A stretch of 9,144 nt of DNA from an uncultured Chlorobiaceae bacterium (GTDB lineage: Bacteria > Bacteroidota > Chlorobiia > Chlorobiales > Chlorobiaceae). The translations under genes were made by a program, and so were the position numbers. Of this stretch, positions 1 through 6,812 are shown in pieces (position 1 is the stretch's first letter; each line of letters begins with the position of its first letter). Under the pieces are notes generated by a model. That model saw only the letters and a list, made by a program, of their open reading frames with translations. It was not told the origin of the DNA and did no database searches. The stretch covers positions 1-9,144 of the forward strand of contig CAIXCO010000263.1 in the NCBI GenBank assembly GCA_903917955.1. The letters run 5' to 3'.

Positions 1-1
1 C

Positions 2-724
2 CCGGAAGCAGGGTGGCAAAGCTCCAGTGTTCAGATCAAGTTTTTGCAAGCCGGCATTCGCAACAAAAAGGTACCTCAGTACTACTTTGCCGTTAAAACC
101 CTGCTCTCACTGGTGCTACCGGTGGCGCTGGCTTTGTTTTTACATTTCACCCAGCCCCAGATACCCTTCGCTCGTGCCATGATTCTGGTGCTTGTCACAG
201 CCGCAGCAGGCTACTACTTGCCCGAAATACTGCTGCACTTCATCAAAAAAAAACGTATTGAACGCATGCGCAACAGCCTGCCCGACATGATCGACCTCAT
301 AGTCATCTGCACTGAGTCGGGCATGAGCATCGACGCCGCCATTGCCCAGATATCTCACGAAATGGCCCGCACCAACCCAGACCTGGCTCAAGAGTTTTCC
401 CTCTCGGCCCTCGAAATGCGCGCTGGCTCTACTCGCATCGAAGCTTTGCATAACATGGCACTGCGCTCACGCCTCGAAGATCTGGAAGACCTCGTCTCCG
501 TGCTGATACAGGCCGAAAAATTTGGCACCAGCCTGGCCGCATCGTTGCGCGTGCAGTCAGACATGATGCGCACACGTCGCTCCCAACGCGCTGAAGAGCT
601 TGCTGCCAAAATCCCCGTCAAAATGCTGCTGCCGCTTATCTTGTTTATTTTTCCTACGCTCTTGATGGTGCTGCTTGGGCCAGCAGTCATTCAGATGATT
701 CAATCCTTTTCCACCTTGCCATGA
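2..724 (+). CDS. tadC: TadC-type pilus platform protein (type II secretion F family), 5' truncated by window edge
   Basis: This is an inner-membrane platform subunit of a Tad (type IVc) pilus or Flp secretion machine, which helps the TadA ATPase assemble prepilins. The frame is open to the left edge with no stop, so the TTG at 44 is read here as an internal Leu codon and the true start lies outside the window. About 240 residues are visible. Hydrophobic segments follow the short basic stretch at 48-72. The cytoplasmic T2SSF domain follows, with the family-like stretch LPDMIDLIVICTESGMS (about 280-330), a conserved EMRAG segment and an AEKFGTSLAASLR segment. It ends with a hydrophobic helix containing FIFPTLLMVLLGPA, typical of TadC C-termini. 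The stop overlaps the next start as ATGA, so the two genes are translationally coupled. An A9 run lies at 245-253. TadB is the main alternative, but the C-terminal layout and position fit TadC better. Confidence 0.85.
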   Translation, partial: PEAGWQSSSVQIKFLQAGIRNKKVPQYYFAVKTLLSLVLPVALALFLHFTQPQIPFARAMILVLVTAAAGYYLPEILLHFIKKKRIERMRNSLPDMIDLIVICTESGMSIDAAIAQISHEMARTNPDLAQEFSLSALEMRAGSTRIEALHNMALRSRLEDLEDLVSVLIQAEKFGTSLAASLRVQSDMMRTRRSQRAEELAAKIPVKMLLPLILFIFPTLLMVLLGPAVIQMIQSFSTLP

Positions 725-1560
725 GCCTCAGTTGCATGTTTCGTCTCCTGTGGGCACACTGGCTATGGTGGTTAGCCGGTGCGTGGGTGGGCCTGTGGCT
801 AGTACCCTTGGCCCGTATTATTCCGCGCAAGGTGTTGCAGTGTGCCAATGCCCCCTCGGACGCATGGCAGGGCCCCGGTGGCGGCCTGGAGCAGCCCATT
901 CCGCTGGCTCGACGCCTATGGGTGCCGATGGTCAATGCCAGCTTGTGGGCATATCTGGCCAGCACCGCCAGCCACCCGGTATTCTGGGCCGCGCTACTCT
1001 GGGCCAGTTTGGCAAGTACTCTGCTCTTACTCGCCCTCATTGACTGGGACACCACTCTGTTGCCAGACTGGGTTGTCTTGCCGCTGGGGGTAGCGGGTCT
1101 GGCCAGCAGTTATGCCGGGTTTACTCCGCACAGCCTGTTCGTTAGTGCAGCATCTGCCATCATGGTGCTGGGCCTGTTTGGAGGGCTTGCCTTGGTGTTT
1201 AAGCGCATCAAAGGCGAAAGTGGTATCGGTGGTGGTGATCTCAAACTTCTGGCCGCACTCGCCACTTGGTGGGGCGTTATCGGCGTGCTTTACGTCGTGT
1301 TGTGTGCCAGTGTGGTTACTGTGGTCTGGTCTTTGGTGTGGAGCCGCTTCAGAGGCCTTGGCCGCCAGGTCGAATGGCCATTTGGTCCCGCCATTGTGGT
1401 GGCTGCGCTGGCATGGGGCTTACTGGCAGCTTCTTCCTCTTCCAAGCTTGACGCAGATGCTTGCCGTGGCCGCCGTAGCACAGTGCTTCCTATTGTCCCG
1501 GAAAATATGATATACAAACTCAATGATCTAAAAACTCTTGGAAATAGCTTGAATATATGA
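721..1560 (+). CDS. Prepilin peptidase (A24 family aspartic protease) with an anomalous C-terminal tail
   Basis: This membrane aspartic protease would cut the leader from Tad/Flp prepilins. Both catalytic motifs are visible: ALIDWDTTLLPD with Asp at residue 108, and GIGGGDLK with Asp at residue 173. Several hydrophobic segments surround them, and the family-typical ending WPFGPAIVVAALAWGLL lies near residues 219-237. The N-terminal part resembles the PilD-type leader domain, but the zinc-binding CxxC pairs are absent, so N-methylation activity is doubtful. The start at 721 overlaps the tadC stop (ATGA), and the shared function supports one operon. The last 40 or so residues, after about 1435, are not hydrophobic and look unrelated to the family. 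They begin where a second frame opens and continue across a drop in GC content near 1500, so the native end may have been replaced at a breakpoint. The stop also overlaps the next ATG at 1557, possibly by chance. Confidence 0.85.
   Translation: MSLSCMFRLLWAHWLWWLAGAWVGLWLVPLARIIPRKVLQCANAPSDAWQGPGGGLEQPIPLARRLWVPMVNASLWAYLASTASHPVFWAALLWASLASTLLLLALIDWDTTLLPDWVVLPLGVAGLASSYAGFTPHSLFVSAASAIMVLGLFGGLALVFKRIKGESGIGGGDLKLLAALATWWGVIGVLYVVLCASVVTVVWSLVWSRFRGLGRQVEWPFGPAIVVAALAWGLLAASSSSKLDADACRGRRSTVLPIVPENMIYKLNDLKTLGNSLNI
1448..1510 (+). pseudogene. Possible truncated start of a lipoprotein gene (tadD-like), cut at a junction
   Basis: In a frame different from the peptidase, a TTG at 1448 or an ATG at 1457 opens a short reading frame with a strongly hydrophobic stretch, MLAVAAVAQCFLLS, ending in RKI and a stop at 1508-1510. 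It looks like the first part of a lipoprotein signal peptide whose lipobox Gly-Cys should follow LLS. Instead the sequence turns AT-rich at that point. Tad operons commonly carry a TPR lipoprotein gene (tadD) after tadC, so a beheaded tadD is a reasonable reading. Only about 17 codons support this, so it is an inference. Confidence 0.3.
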
Positions 1561-3395
1561 GCAAAATGAAGTTGGATTTCTCTGCCAATAGCGACAACGG
1601 ATATCATCCTTTTTTTATAGTTATGGTAATATTAATTTTTCATGTTACCATGTTCATCGTTAATCGTGAGCCAATTCTACATCAAATCACTATAAGGGAT
1701 TTTGATGGTTACTGGCATCTCTTGAGAGTTGAAAATTTATATAATTCCGGCAACATTTACGATACTGCTTTGCTGCGCAGTAATGCTCCATACGGCGAAA
1801 GCCTTCACTGGACAAGATCTTTTGATTTAATATTATATGCTGGTGCATACCTGGGTTCCTTTTTTGTTGATTTTAAAGTTGCACTCTTCTGGTGGGCTAT
1901 TTTTGTTAACCCGGTTTTGCATGTGTTGTCGTTTCTCATCCTTTATTGGGGCTTACGTGATTTGATTGGAAATATATATGCCTCTTTTTTCGGAGTCATG
2001 TTGCCGTTTCAATTATGTCTGGATTCTATTTTTAATATAGGAGTGCCTGATCATCACGGTAGTCTTGTTTTTGTTTTTTCGTTCTTTATAGCTCTGACGA
2101 TCAAGTCGATTTTGAGTGGAAATCTGAAGTTATTTTCCATCTGTGGCATCGCAGGTGGTATAGCAATTTGGTTTGGCATTGAAAGTATTGTAGTGGTTCT
2201 GATAGCCCTTTCTCTCTTTGGTTTTGCATGGGTGCTTGAAGGCAAGACTTCTCAAAGAGAGAATTTCCTGTTTTCTTTTTTCCTATTGTCCTCAACTTTT
2301 TTAACAATGTTTATTGATGTAAAATTCAATGAACTCTTGAATATTGTATACGATCGTCGTTCCATAGTTCATGTTTTTTTATGGCTCACTACGACGGTTT
2401 TTTGGTTACTTGTCGCTCTTGTGAGCAAATACAGCAACGTTTTTGAAAAAAAAAATGGTCGAATCATTGCGGCAATAATTGGAGCTACTGCTTGCATTTT
2501 ACTGATGCACACGCTCTTTCCGCTTTTTTTTAAAAATCCTCTTTCTGACGTAAACCCTGCAGTCAAATTAATCTATTTGAATGAAACGACAGAGTTCACT
2601 GGATTGTTCAATTTACCGAAATCAGCTCTTGCATATTGGGCAATAACGCTTCCGGGAGTACCTCTTGGTATTTATTTTGCATGGCGTAGTTTAGCTAAAG
2701 AAAGGCAAGCGTGGATATTTATAACGCTTATCAACATCGTTTTTATTATGATGTCAGTATTGACCTTCCGCATGATTACATACGCGACATTATGCGCTCT
2801 CATACCTATCTCTTATGCCATCTATCTCCCCTTTGTTTCTATCACTCAAAATTTTCGTCAGCCATATACTGTTATAGCCAGGGCTGCATTAATTGTAACT
2901 TGCTGTATTTTTTTTCTATTGCCTGCCATAGCTTTTCACTCTGAAAATGATAAAATGATATTAGGTGACAGTAAATTTTTGTCCCAAATTTGTCAGTATC
3001 TTAATGAAGATCCATTTTTCAAAAATAAACCTCGGCGAATACTTACGAGTATCTATCTGGGCCCGTTACTCCTTTACAAAACTCCGCATGAAGTGATCGG
3101 TACACCATCACATCGCAACGTTTCCGGCATACTCGATACTTATTATGTCATGAATGCACTAAGGGAGGAGGAGGCTTCTATGATTATTCATCGCAGAGGT
3201 ATACAAGTAATAGTGATAGGCAGTCCAGAGTATGGGATTGGTGATTTTTTTATCCGTACCATTAAAAAGAGTCAAGATTCAGGTGAAATTTTTCACCACC
3301 AGCTTTGGAAAGGAAAGATCCCTGCATGGCTTCAAATGTATGCAGTCCCGAAATCTCTTGAAGGCAAAATCAAAGTATTCAAGGTTGTAGGCTAA
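1557..3395 (+). CDS. Multi-pass membrane GT-C protein, STT3/oligosaccharyltransferase-like
   Basis: The protein has 612 residues. After a short N-terminus there are roughly a dozen or more hydrophobic helices up to about residue 460, then a soluble C-terminal domain of about 150 residues. STT3-like signs are an acidic DFDGYWHLLRVENL motif in the first loop (Asp48, Asp50), a following NAPYGESLHWTRSFD stretch, and a GVPDHHGS motif at about 162-168 that recalls the DHH element of STT3, PglB and AglB. The loop LNETTEFTGLF may correspond to the external-loop-5 acidic motif. The canonical WWDYG catalytic motif was not found. The C-terminal domain instead has TPSHRN at about 516-521 followed by GILDTY. 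It probably transfers a sugar or glycan from a polyprenyl carrier on the outer face of the membrane, with acceptor unknown. The ATG at 1557 overlaps the upstream stop; another in-frame ATG lies at 1566. No strong Shine-Dalgarno is seen. An A10 run sits at 2446-2455. Confidence 0.7.
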   Translation: MSKMKLDFSANSDNGYHPFFIVMVILIFHVTMFIVNREPILHQITIRDFDGYWHLLRVENLYNSGNIYDTALLRSNAPYGESLHWTRSFDLILYAGAYLGSFFVDFKVALFWWAIFVNPVLHVLSFLILYWGLRDLIGNIYASFFGVMLPFQLCLDSIFNIGVPDHHGSLVFVFSFFIALTIKSILSGNLKLFSICGIAGGIAIWFGIESIVVVLIALSLFGFAWVLEGKTSQRENFLFSFFLLSSTFLTMFIDVKFNELLNIVYDRRSIVHVFLWLTTTVFWLLVALVSKYSNVFEKKNGRIIAAIIGATACILLMHTLFPLFFKNPLSDVNPAVKLIYLNETTEFTGLFNLPKSALAYWAITLPGVPLGIYFAWRSLAKERQAWIFITLINIVFIMMSVLTFRMITYATLCALIPISYAIYLPFVSITQNFRQPYTVIARAALIVTCCIFFLLPAIAFHSENDKMILGDSKFLSQICQYLNEDPFFKNKPRRILTSIYLGPLLLYKTPHEVIGTPSHRNVSGILDTYYVMNALREEEASMIIHRRGIQVIVIGSPEYGIGDFFIRTIKKSQDSGEIFHHQLWKGKIPAWLQMYAVPKSLEGKIKVFKVVG

Positions 3396-3429
3396 CACTG
3401 AGCCAATTCTTTAAAAGAAAAATTATACA

Positions 3430-4953
3430 ATGGATCAGAAACCTAAAATTTTGATTTTTATAGTAGCTTACAATGCAGAAAGGACAATTAAAGACGTCCT
3501 GATGCGTATCCCTTCTGATCTTTTCGACGAATATGAGACCGAAGTGTTGATTATAGACGATAAATCATCTGACGATACGGTATCACACTGTTTTTCGGCA
3601 ATAAAGAGTGACCAAATCAAATTCAAGACCCATGTTTTGGTAAACCCGGAAAATCAGGGATATGGTGGAAATCAGAAGATAGGCTACCAATTCGCTATTG
3701 AGCGAGATTTCGACTGCGTTGCACTGCTTCACGGTGATGGTCAATATGATCCGGAATGTTTGCAGGATCTCATAGCACCTGTTGTAAAGAATGAAGCAGA
3801 AGCTGTCTTTGGATCCAGAATGCTGACACCTTTCGGGGCGCTGAAAGGAGGTATGCCTCTCTATAAATTTGCTGGTAACAAAATGTTGACTTTTTTTCAG
3901 AATAGCATGTTAAAAAGCTCTCTAAGCGAATTTCACTCTGGTTACAGGGTCTACTCTGTGCATGCTTTGAAGCAAATTCCTTTTCATTTAAATTCGTCAA
4001 ATTTTCATTTTGATACCGAAATAATAATCCAATTACTTTTTTTTGGATTCCGTATTGCAGAACGCCCTATACCAACATATTATGGTGATGAAATTTGCTA
4101 TGTGAATGGGCTCAGGTATGCTTTGGATGTCGTTATTGCAACAAGTAAAGCAAGAGTGCAGCACCTTGGTCTCTTTTACGAACGCAAATTTGATATTGTT
4201 CACCGGAATACTTGCCGCGAGCAGTATGAGACCAAACTGGATATAGACAGTCCATCTCGACGCACACTAAAAAGAATCCCCGACGGTTCTAAAGTTCTTG
4301 AATTTGGCTGCGGATCGGGGGCTCTTTTGAAAGAGCTAAGCAACAAATCCTGTAGCGTATGTGGCGTGGATCGATTCTCCCCTAAAGAGGAAGAGAAAGT
4401 TACTTTTCCTTTCTACCAGTGTGACCTTAATTATGAAGAGTTACCAACAGATCCTGGCGTTTATGAGTATATACTTATGCATGATGTGCTTGAACACCTT
4501 GCTAAACCAGAGATCTTTCTTGAAAAAATTTATCTCGCTTGCCAGTTTTCTCCTGATTCAAGGATCATTGCCAGCACGGGAAATATTGCCTTCTTCCCGA
4601 TAAGAGTGTCGCTTCTTTTTGGCCAGTTTAACTACGGCAAGAGAGGGATTTTAGATATGACGCATACTCGTTTATTCACTTTCAAAACTTTCAAAAGACT
4701 CTTTGAACAAGCAGGTTTTGACGTCATACGTATGGAAGGTGTTCCAGCTCCCATTACACTTGCGTTAGGTGATAATCATATCTCTGGCTGGATTACAGCA
4801 GTAAACAGGTGGCTGATCTCTCTGAGTCGTTCTCTTTTTTCATATCAGATTTATTTGGTAGCTAAACCTAAACGCTCACTAATGCTTTTACTGAAAGATG
4901 CAAGAGAAAAAGGGCATGAATTTTCTTCATACCTAAAAACTGATGAGTTCTGA
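3430..4953 (+). CDS. Bifunctional family 2 glycosyltransferase / class I SAM-dependent methyltransferase
   Basis: This 507-residue fusion has two domains. Residues 1 to about 230 form a GT2 (GT-A fold) domain of the dolichyl-phosphate-mannose-synthase-like type: IFIVAYNAERTI at the N-terminus, an IIDDKSSDDT nucleotide-binding segment, GYGGNQKIGYQ, and the metal-binding LHGDGQYDPE (Asp103 and Asp107). Residues from about 265 onwards form a methyltransferase, with motif I VLEFGCGSG at 289-297, the HDVLEHL post-motif near 351-357, and a late THTRLFTFKTFKRLFEQAGF segment common in Methyltransf_11/23 enzymes. No clear membrane helices are present in the GT part, so it is probably cytoplasmic or peripheral. 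It may load a sugar onto a polyprenyl phosphate and methylate a sugar or lipid-linked intermediate. It follows the GT-C gene by 34 bases in the same AT-rich style, suggesting a two-gene unit. Donor and acceptor cannot be read from sequence. Confidence 0.85.
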   Translation: MDQKPKILIFIVAYNAERTIKDVLMRIPSDLFDEYETEVLIIDDKSSDDTVSHCFSAIKSDQIKFKTHVLVNPENQGYGGNQKIGYQFAIERDFDCVALLHGDGQYDPECLQDLIAPVVKNEAEAVFGSRMLTPFGALKGGMPLYKFAGNKMLTFFQNSMLKSSLSEFHSGYRVYSVHALKQIPFHLNSSNFHFDTEIIIQLLFFGFRIAERPIPTYYGDEICYVNGLRYALDVVIATSKARVQHLGLFYERKFDIVHRNTCREQYETKLDIDSPSRRTLKRIPDGSKVLEFGCGSGALLKELSNKSCSVCGVDRFSPKEEEKVTFPFYQCDLNYEELPTDPGVYEYILMHDVLEHLAKPEIFLEKIYLACQFSPDSRIIASTGNIAFFPIRVSLLFGQFNYGKRGILDMTHTRLFTFKTFKRLFEQAGFDVIRMEGVPAPITLALGDNHISGWITAVNRWLISLSRSLFSYQIYLVAKPKRSLMLLLKDAREKGHEFSSYLKTDEF

Positions 4954-4968
4954 AGAGTGTATGCCCTT
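4910..4968. repeat. 8-bp inverted repeat spanning the end of the GT2 gene
   Basis: AAGGGCAT at 4910-4917 is exactly complementary to ATGCCCTT at 4961-4968, bracketing the stop codon. The 43-base loop and the lack of an immediate T tract make it a poor intrinsic terminator. It may be chance. Confidence 0.25.
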
Positions 4969-5042
4969 CAGTTTTCAAAGTTTCAGTGCCCCGGAATATC
5001 TTTTTTGTTGTCTCTATTGTTTTGGCGACATTGTTGTTTCAG

Positions 5043-5058
5043 ATGCAGAGGTCTGCAT
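5043..5058. promoter_or_regulatory. 16-bp palindrome just upstream of the exonuclease promoter, possible operator
   Basis: ATGCAGA at 5043-5049 and TCTGCAT at 5052-5058 are perfect inverted repeats separated by GG, giving near-complete dyad symmetry. The site lies 11 bases before a TTGACA box, a position suited to an activator or repressor. The six-base stem with a four-base loop is followed only seven bases later by a T6 run, so a weak terminator for the upstream gene is the alternative. Confidence 0.35.
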
Positions 5059-5069
5059 TGTAAGGTTTT

Positions 5070-5098
5070 TTGACATCAACTGGAGCTGGTGTAATAAT
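5070..5098 (+). promoter_or_regulatory. Sigma70-type promoter for the DnaQ-like gene
   Basis: A perfect -35 box TTGACA lies at 5070-5075, then a 17-base spacer, then AATAAT at 5093-5098, which matches the -10 consensus at five of six positions. Transcription would begin near 5105, leaving only about 10 bases before the ATG at 5116, or about 20 before the in-frame ATG at 5125. This lies in the 162-base gap after the GT2 gene, which otherwise shows no gene. Confidence 0.65.
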
Positions 5099-5115
5099 AA
5101 TTGGTAATGAATTGA

Positions 5116-5745
5116 ATGCAGAAGATGTTGGCAGACAGTGTGGTGGTGCTTGATTTTGAGACGACGGGCTTGTCGCCGGAGTATGGTGACCGGGCAATCG
5201 AGATTGGTGCGGTGCTTCTGGAGCACGGGGTGATTGTTGATCGCTTTCAAAAGCTGATGAATCCCGGTTTCCGCATCAGCCGGTTTATCGAGGGTTATAC
5301 CGGCATCACCAATGAGATGCTTAAAGGTCAGCCTTGCTGTGAAGAGGTGATGGCTGAGTTTTCGGAGTTTATAGCCGGTCATAATATTGTCGCGCACAAT
5401 GTGTCATTCGACAAGCGTTTTCTGGATTTCGAGCTGAAACGGGCGAAACGGGTCTATGCAGGCGCCTGTTGCTGCTCGCTGCTTGTGTCAAGAAGGATGT
5501 ATCAGGATGCTGCAAACCATAAGTTGCAGACACTGGTGGCACATTTGGGCCTCCCTGAGGCAGGTACGTTTCACCGCGCACTGGCAGATGCCGAGATGAC
5601 CGCGCATTTGTGGATAGCAATGATCGACCGGATTCGTCAGCAATACGGAATTTCGATGATTTTCTTTGACCAACTGAGTGAACTCTCAAAAGTTGACAAG
5701 CTCTATGCTCACCGATATCTTACCTCCCTGGCCGATGGATGTTAG
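5116..5745 (+). CDS. DnaQ-like 3'-5' exonuclease (DEDDh family)
   Basis: This 209-residue protein carries a complete DEDDh exonuclease active site: VLDFETTG with Asp13 and Glu15, AHNVSFDKRFL with Asp99, and the final HRALADAEMT with His153 and Asp158. These residues bind two metal ions for 3'-5' hydrolysis of DNA or RNA. The family includes the proofreading epsilon subunit of DNA polymerase III, and stand-alone members take part in repair. The C-terminal 35 or so residues form no domain I recognise, so a role as polymerase epsilon is unproven and no gene symbol is given. An in-frame TGA at 5113-5115 blocks upstream extension. The ATG at 5116 has no clear Shine-Dalgarno; the ATG at 5125, three residues later, is an equally plausible start given the promoter just upstream. 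The three consecutive Cys at residues 118-120 are unusual. The next gene begins in close proximity downstream. Confidence 0.85.
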   Translation: MQKMLADSVVVLDFETTGLSPEYGDRAIEIGAVLLEHGVIVDRFQKLMNPGFRISRFIEGYTGITNEMLKGQPCCEEVMAEFSEFIAGHNIVAHNVSFDKRFLDFELKRAKRVYAGACCCSLLVSRRMYQDAANHKLQTLVAHLGLPEAGTFHRALADAEMTAHLWIAMIDRIRQQYGISMIFFDQLSELSKVDKLYAHRYLTSLADGC

Positions 5746-5828
5746 ATGGCTTGATGGCCCGGTTGAGGTTTTGGTACGGTGCAGATTTTCGAGAGAAACA
5801 TCCTGAAAACTTTTTCTGTTATAATGCC

Positions 5829-6314
5829 ATGGAGATGACCTTGCTGTTGTGGATAGTCGCTGCGATCCTTGTTGTTATCGGTTTCGCCGGGCTGGTGTTA
5901 CCCGCTTTGCCAGGTATTATACTGATTTTTTCCGGTCTTGTGGTTGCGGCGGGGGCAGAGAATTTCGTCCATGTCGGGTGGAAGACAATAACCGTTCTCG
6001 CGCTGCTCGCACTTTTTGCCTGGCTGATTGATCTGCTTTCCGGAGTGTTCGGCGCAAAAAAATTCGGTGCAAGCAGATATGCGCTCATCGGTGCGTCAAT
6101 TGGAGCTGTTTGCGGAATTTTTTTTGGCATTCCTGGAATCGTTGCCGGCCCCTTTCTTGGAGCGCTGCTTGGCGAGTTGATTGCCCGTCGGGATCTCAAA
6201 GATGCCGGTCTTGCTGCAATCGGTACATGGATAGGGCTTCTTGCCGGTTCGGCCATAAAAATCGCCATAGCGTTTATCATGCTTGGCCTTTTTATTCTGA
6301 TCCGTTTTTTGTGA
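5829..6314 (+). CDS. DUF456 family integral membrane protein
   Basis: This is a small, very hydrophobic protein of 161 residues from the ATG at 5829 (159 from the ATG at 5835). It shows glycine-rich membrane segments characteristic of the DUF456 family: VVIGFAGLVLPALPGIILIFSGL near the N-terminus, a FAWLIDLLSGVFGAKKFGAS central stretch, and FGIPGIVAGPFLGALLGELI followed by a GTWIGLLAGSAIKIAIAFIML helix. Function is unknown; the family has been only loosely linked to membrane transport or homeostasis. The open frame extends back to an ATG at 5739 overlapping the exonuclease stop, but those 30 extra residues are polar, charged and unlike the family, so the later start is preferred. Neither start has a convincing Shine-Dalgarno. 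A TATAAT at 5820-5825 precedes it but has no matching -35 box, so co-transcription with the exonuclease gene is more likely. Confidence 0.8.
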   Translation: MEMTLLLWIVAAILVVIGFAGLVLPALPGIILIFSGLVVAAGAENFVHVGWKTITVLALLALFAWLIDLLSGVFGAKKFGASRYALIGASIGAVCGIFFGIPGIVAGPFLGALLGELIARRDLKDAGLAAIGTWIGLLAGSAIKIAIAFIMLGLFILIRFL

Positions 6315-6371
6315 CTTTCGCCTATAGAAATGGCATGATTGAGGTTGCAAAAATTGTCGATTAATCCAGAG

Positions 6372-6411
6372 TGGTGCCTCTGCGACCGCTGCGAAGCGAA
6401 GTTGCGCACCA
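6372..6411 (+). other. Compact 40-nt hairpin with GNRA-type tetraloop in the intergenic region
   Basis: In the 214-base gap between the DUF456 gene and the 84-residue gene, TGGTG (6372-6376) pairs with CACCA (6407-6411), TGCGAC (6381-6386) pairs with GTTGCG (6401-6406, two wobbles), and CGCT (6387-6390) pairs with AGCG (6395-6398) around a GCGA loop. A four-base bulge (6377-6380) and a two-base bulge (6399-6400) separate the stems. No T tract follows, so it is not a classic terminator. It could stabilise the 3' end of the DUF456 transcript, be part of an RNA leader, or be a REP-like element. Confidence 0.4.
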
Positions 6412-6443
6412 GGTGTCGGTATCATTTCCTGAAAAATTAGCTA

Positions 6444-6449
6444 TATAAT
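6444..6449 (+). promoter_or_regulatory. Candidate -10 box for the 84-residue protein gene
   Basis: A perfect TATAAT lies 79 bases before the start codon, directly after the hairpin region. No good -35 match is seen at 16-18 bases, so it is tentative. If real, the leader would be about 70 bases long. Confidence 0.3.
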
Positions 6450-6513
6450 AACGTGTTACAGTAATATATTGTGGCGTCGCCATGGTAGGCGAATGAAACA
6501 TTCAACCATTTTT

Positions 6514-6520
6514 AAGGGAG
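6514..6520 (+). promoter_or_regulatory. Strong Shine-Dalgarno that sets the start at 6529
   Basis: AAGGGAG lies eight bases before the ATG at 6529. It fixes that start instead of the in-frame upstream codon at 6469, which lacks such a signal. Confidence 0.75.
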
Positions 6521-6528
6521 AAAAAAAG

Positions 6529-6783
6529 ATGCAAACTATCTATACGGACGGAATTGCCAACATCACACTGATCGATGGTATTATCCGTCTTGATCTTGTC
6601 AATATCACACAAATCGAAAACGACAAAGCCAATATCCGCCCTGTTGGCGCACTGGCCCTTTCACTGCCTGCGCTGCTTCGTACCCACGAGCAAATTACAC
6701 AGGCGATCAACAAGATGGTCGAAGATGGCATTCTGAAGAAGGATGATGCTCGTCCGGCTGTTACGGATGGTAACCATTCCTGA
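6529..6783 (+). CDS. Small protein of unknown function (84 residues)
   Basis: I do not recognise this gene. The start is fixed by the strongest ribosome-binding site in the window. The predicted product is soluble, with no signal peptide or membrane helix. The first 25 residues look like alternating beta strands (IYTDGIANITLIDGIIRLDLVNI). Then a PVGALALSLPALLRTHEQI segment leads into a helix, QAINKMVEDGILKK, and a polar tail. The layout of two short strands, a hydrophobic strand after a Pro-Val, and a terminal helix faintly recalls small DUF3467-type proteins, but the match is by pattern only. It has its own possible promoter and an excellent terminator immediately downstream, so it seems to form a monocistronic, probably well-expressed unit. 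Confidence 0.75.
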   Translation: MQTIYTDGIANITLIDGIIRLDLVNITQIENDKANIRPVGALALSLPALLRTHEQITQAINKMVEDGILKKDDARPAVTDGNHS

Positions 6784-6812
6784 ACAAGAGAGTTCCCCGC
6801 GATACCATTCTG

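Larger units (their letters stand above)
1499..4990. other. AT-rich block with two glycan genes between GC-richer flanks
   Basis: By eye, the sequence changes from GC-rich, C/G-ending codons (left of about 1498) to A/T-ending codons with many poly-T and poly-A runs, and back towards balanced composition after about 5000. Both genes inside share the AT-rich style and a glycan theme. The left edge coincides with the interrupted signal-peptide-like frame. No transposase, integrase, tRNA or convincing terminal repeats were found. The block may be a transferred glycosylation cassette, or the left edge may be an assembly join. Boundaries are approximate. Confidence 0.45.

Noticed and set aside
44..46. 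TTG as the start of the TadC gene
   Set aside because: The frame remains open to base 2 with family-like residues before it, so it is an internal Leu.
5820..5825. TATAAT as a promoter for the DUF456 gene
   Set aside because: No -35-like hexamer at 16-18 bases upstream, and transcription would start inside or after the start codon.
5739..5828. N-terminal extension of the DUF456 protein from the ATG at 5739
   Set aside because: The 30 residues are polar and unlike the family; the hydrophobic family core begins directly after the ATG at 5829.
5819..6409. Long minus-strand open frame opposite the DUF456 gene
   Set aside because: It is the shadow of a real gene: rich in Pro, Ala and Ser with no domain, and the plus-strand protein matches a known family.
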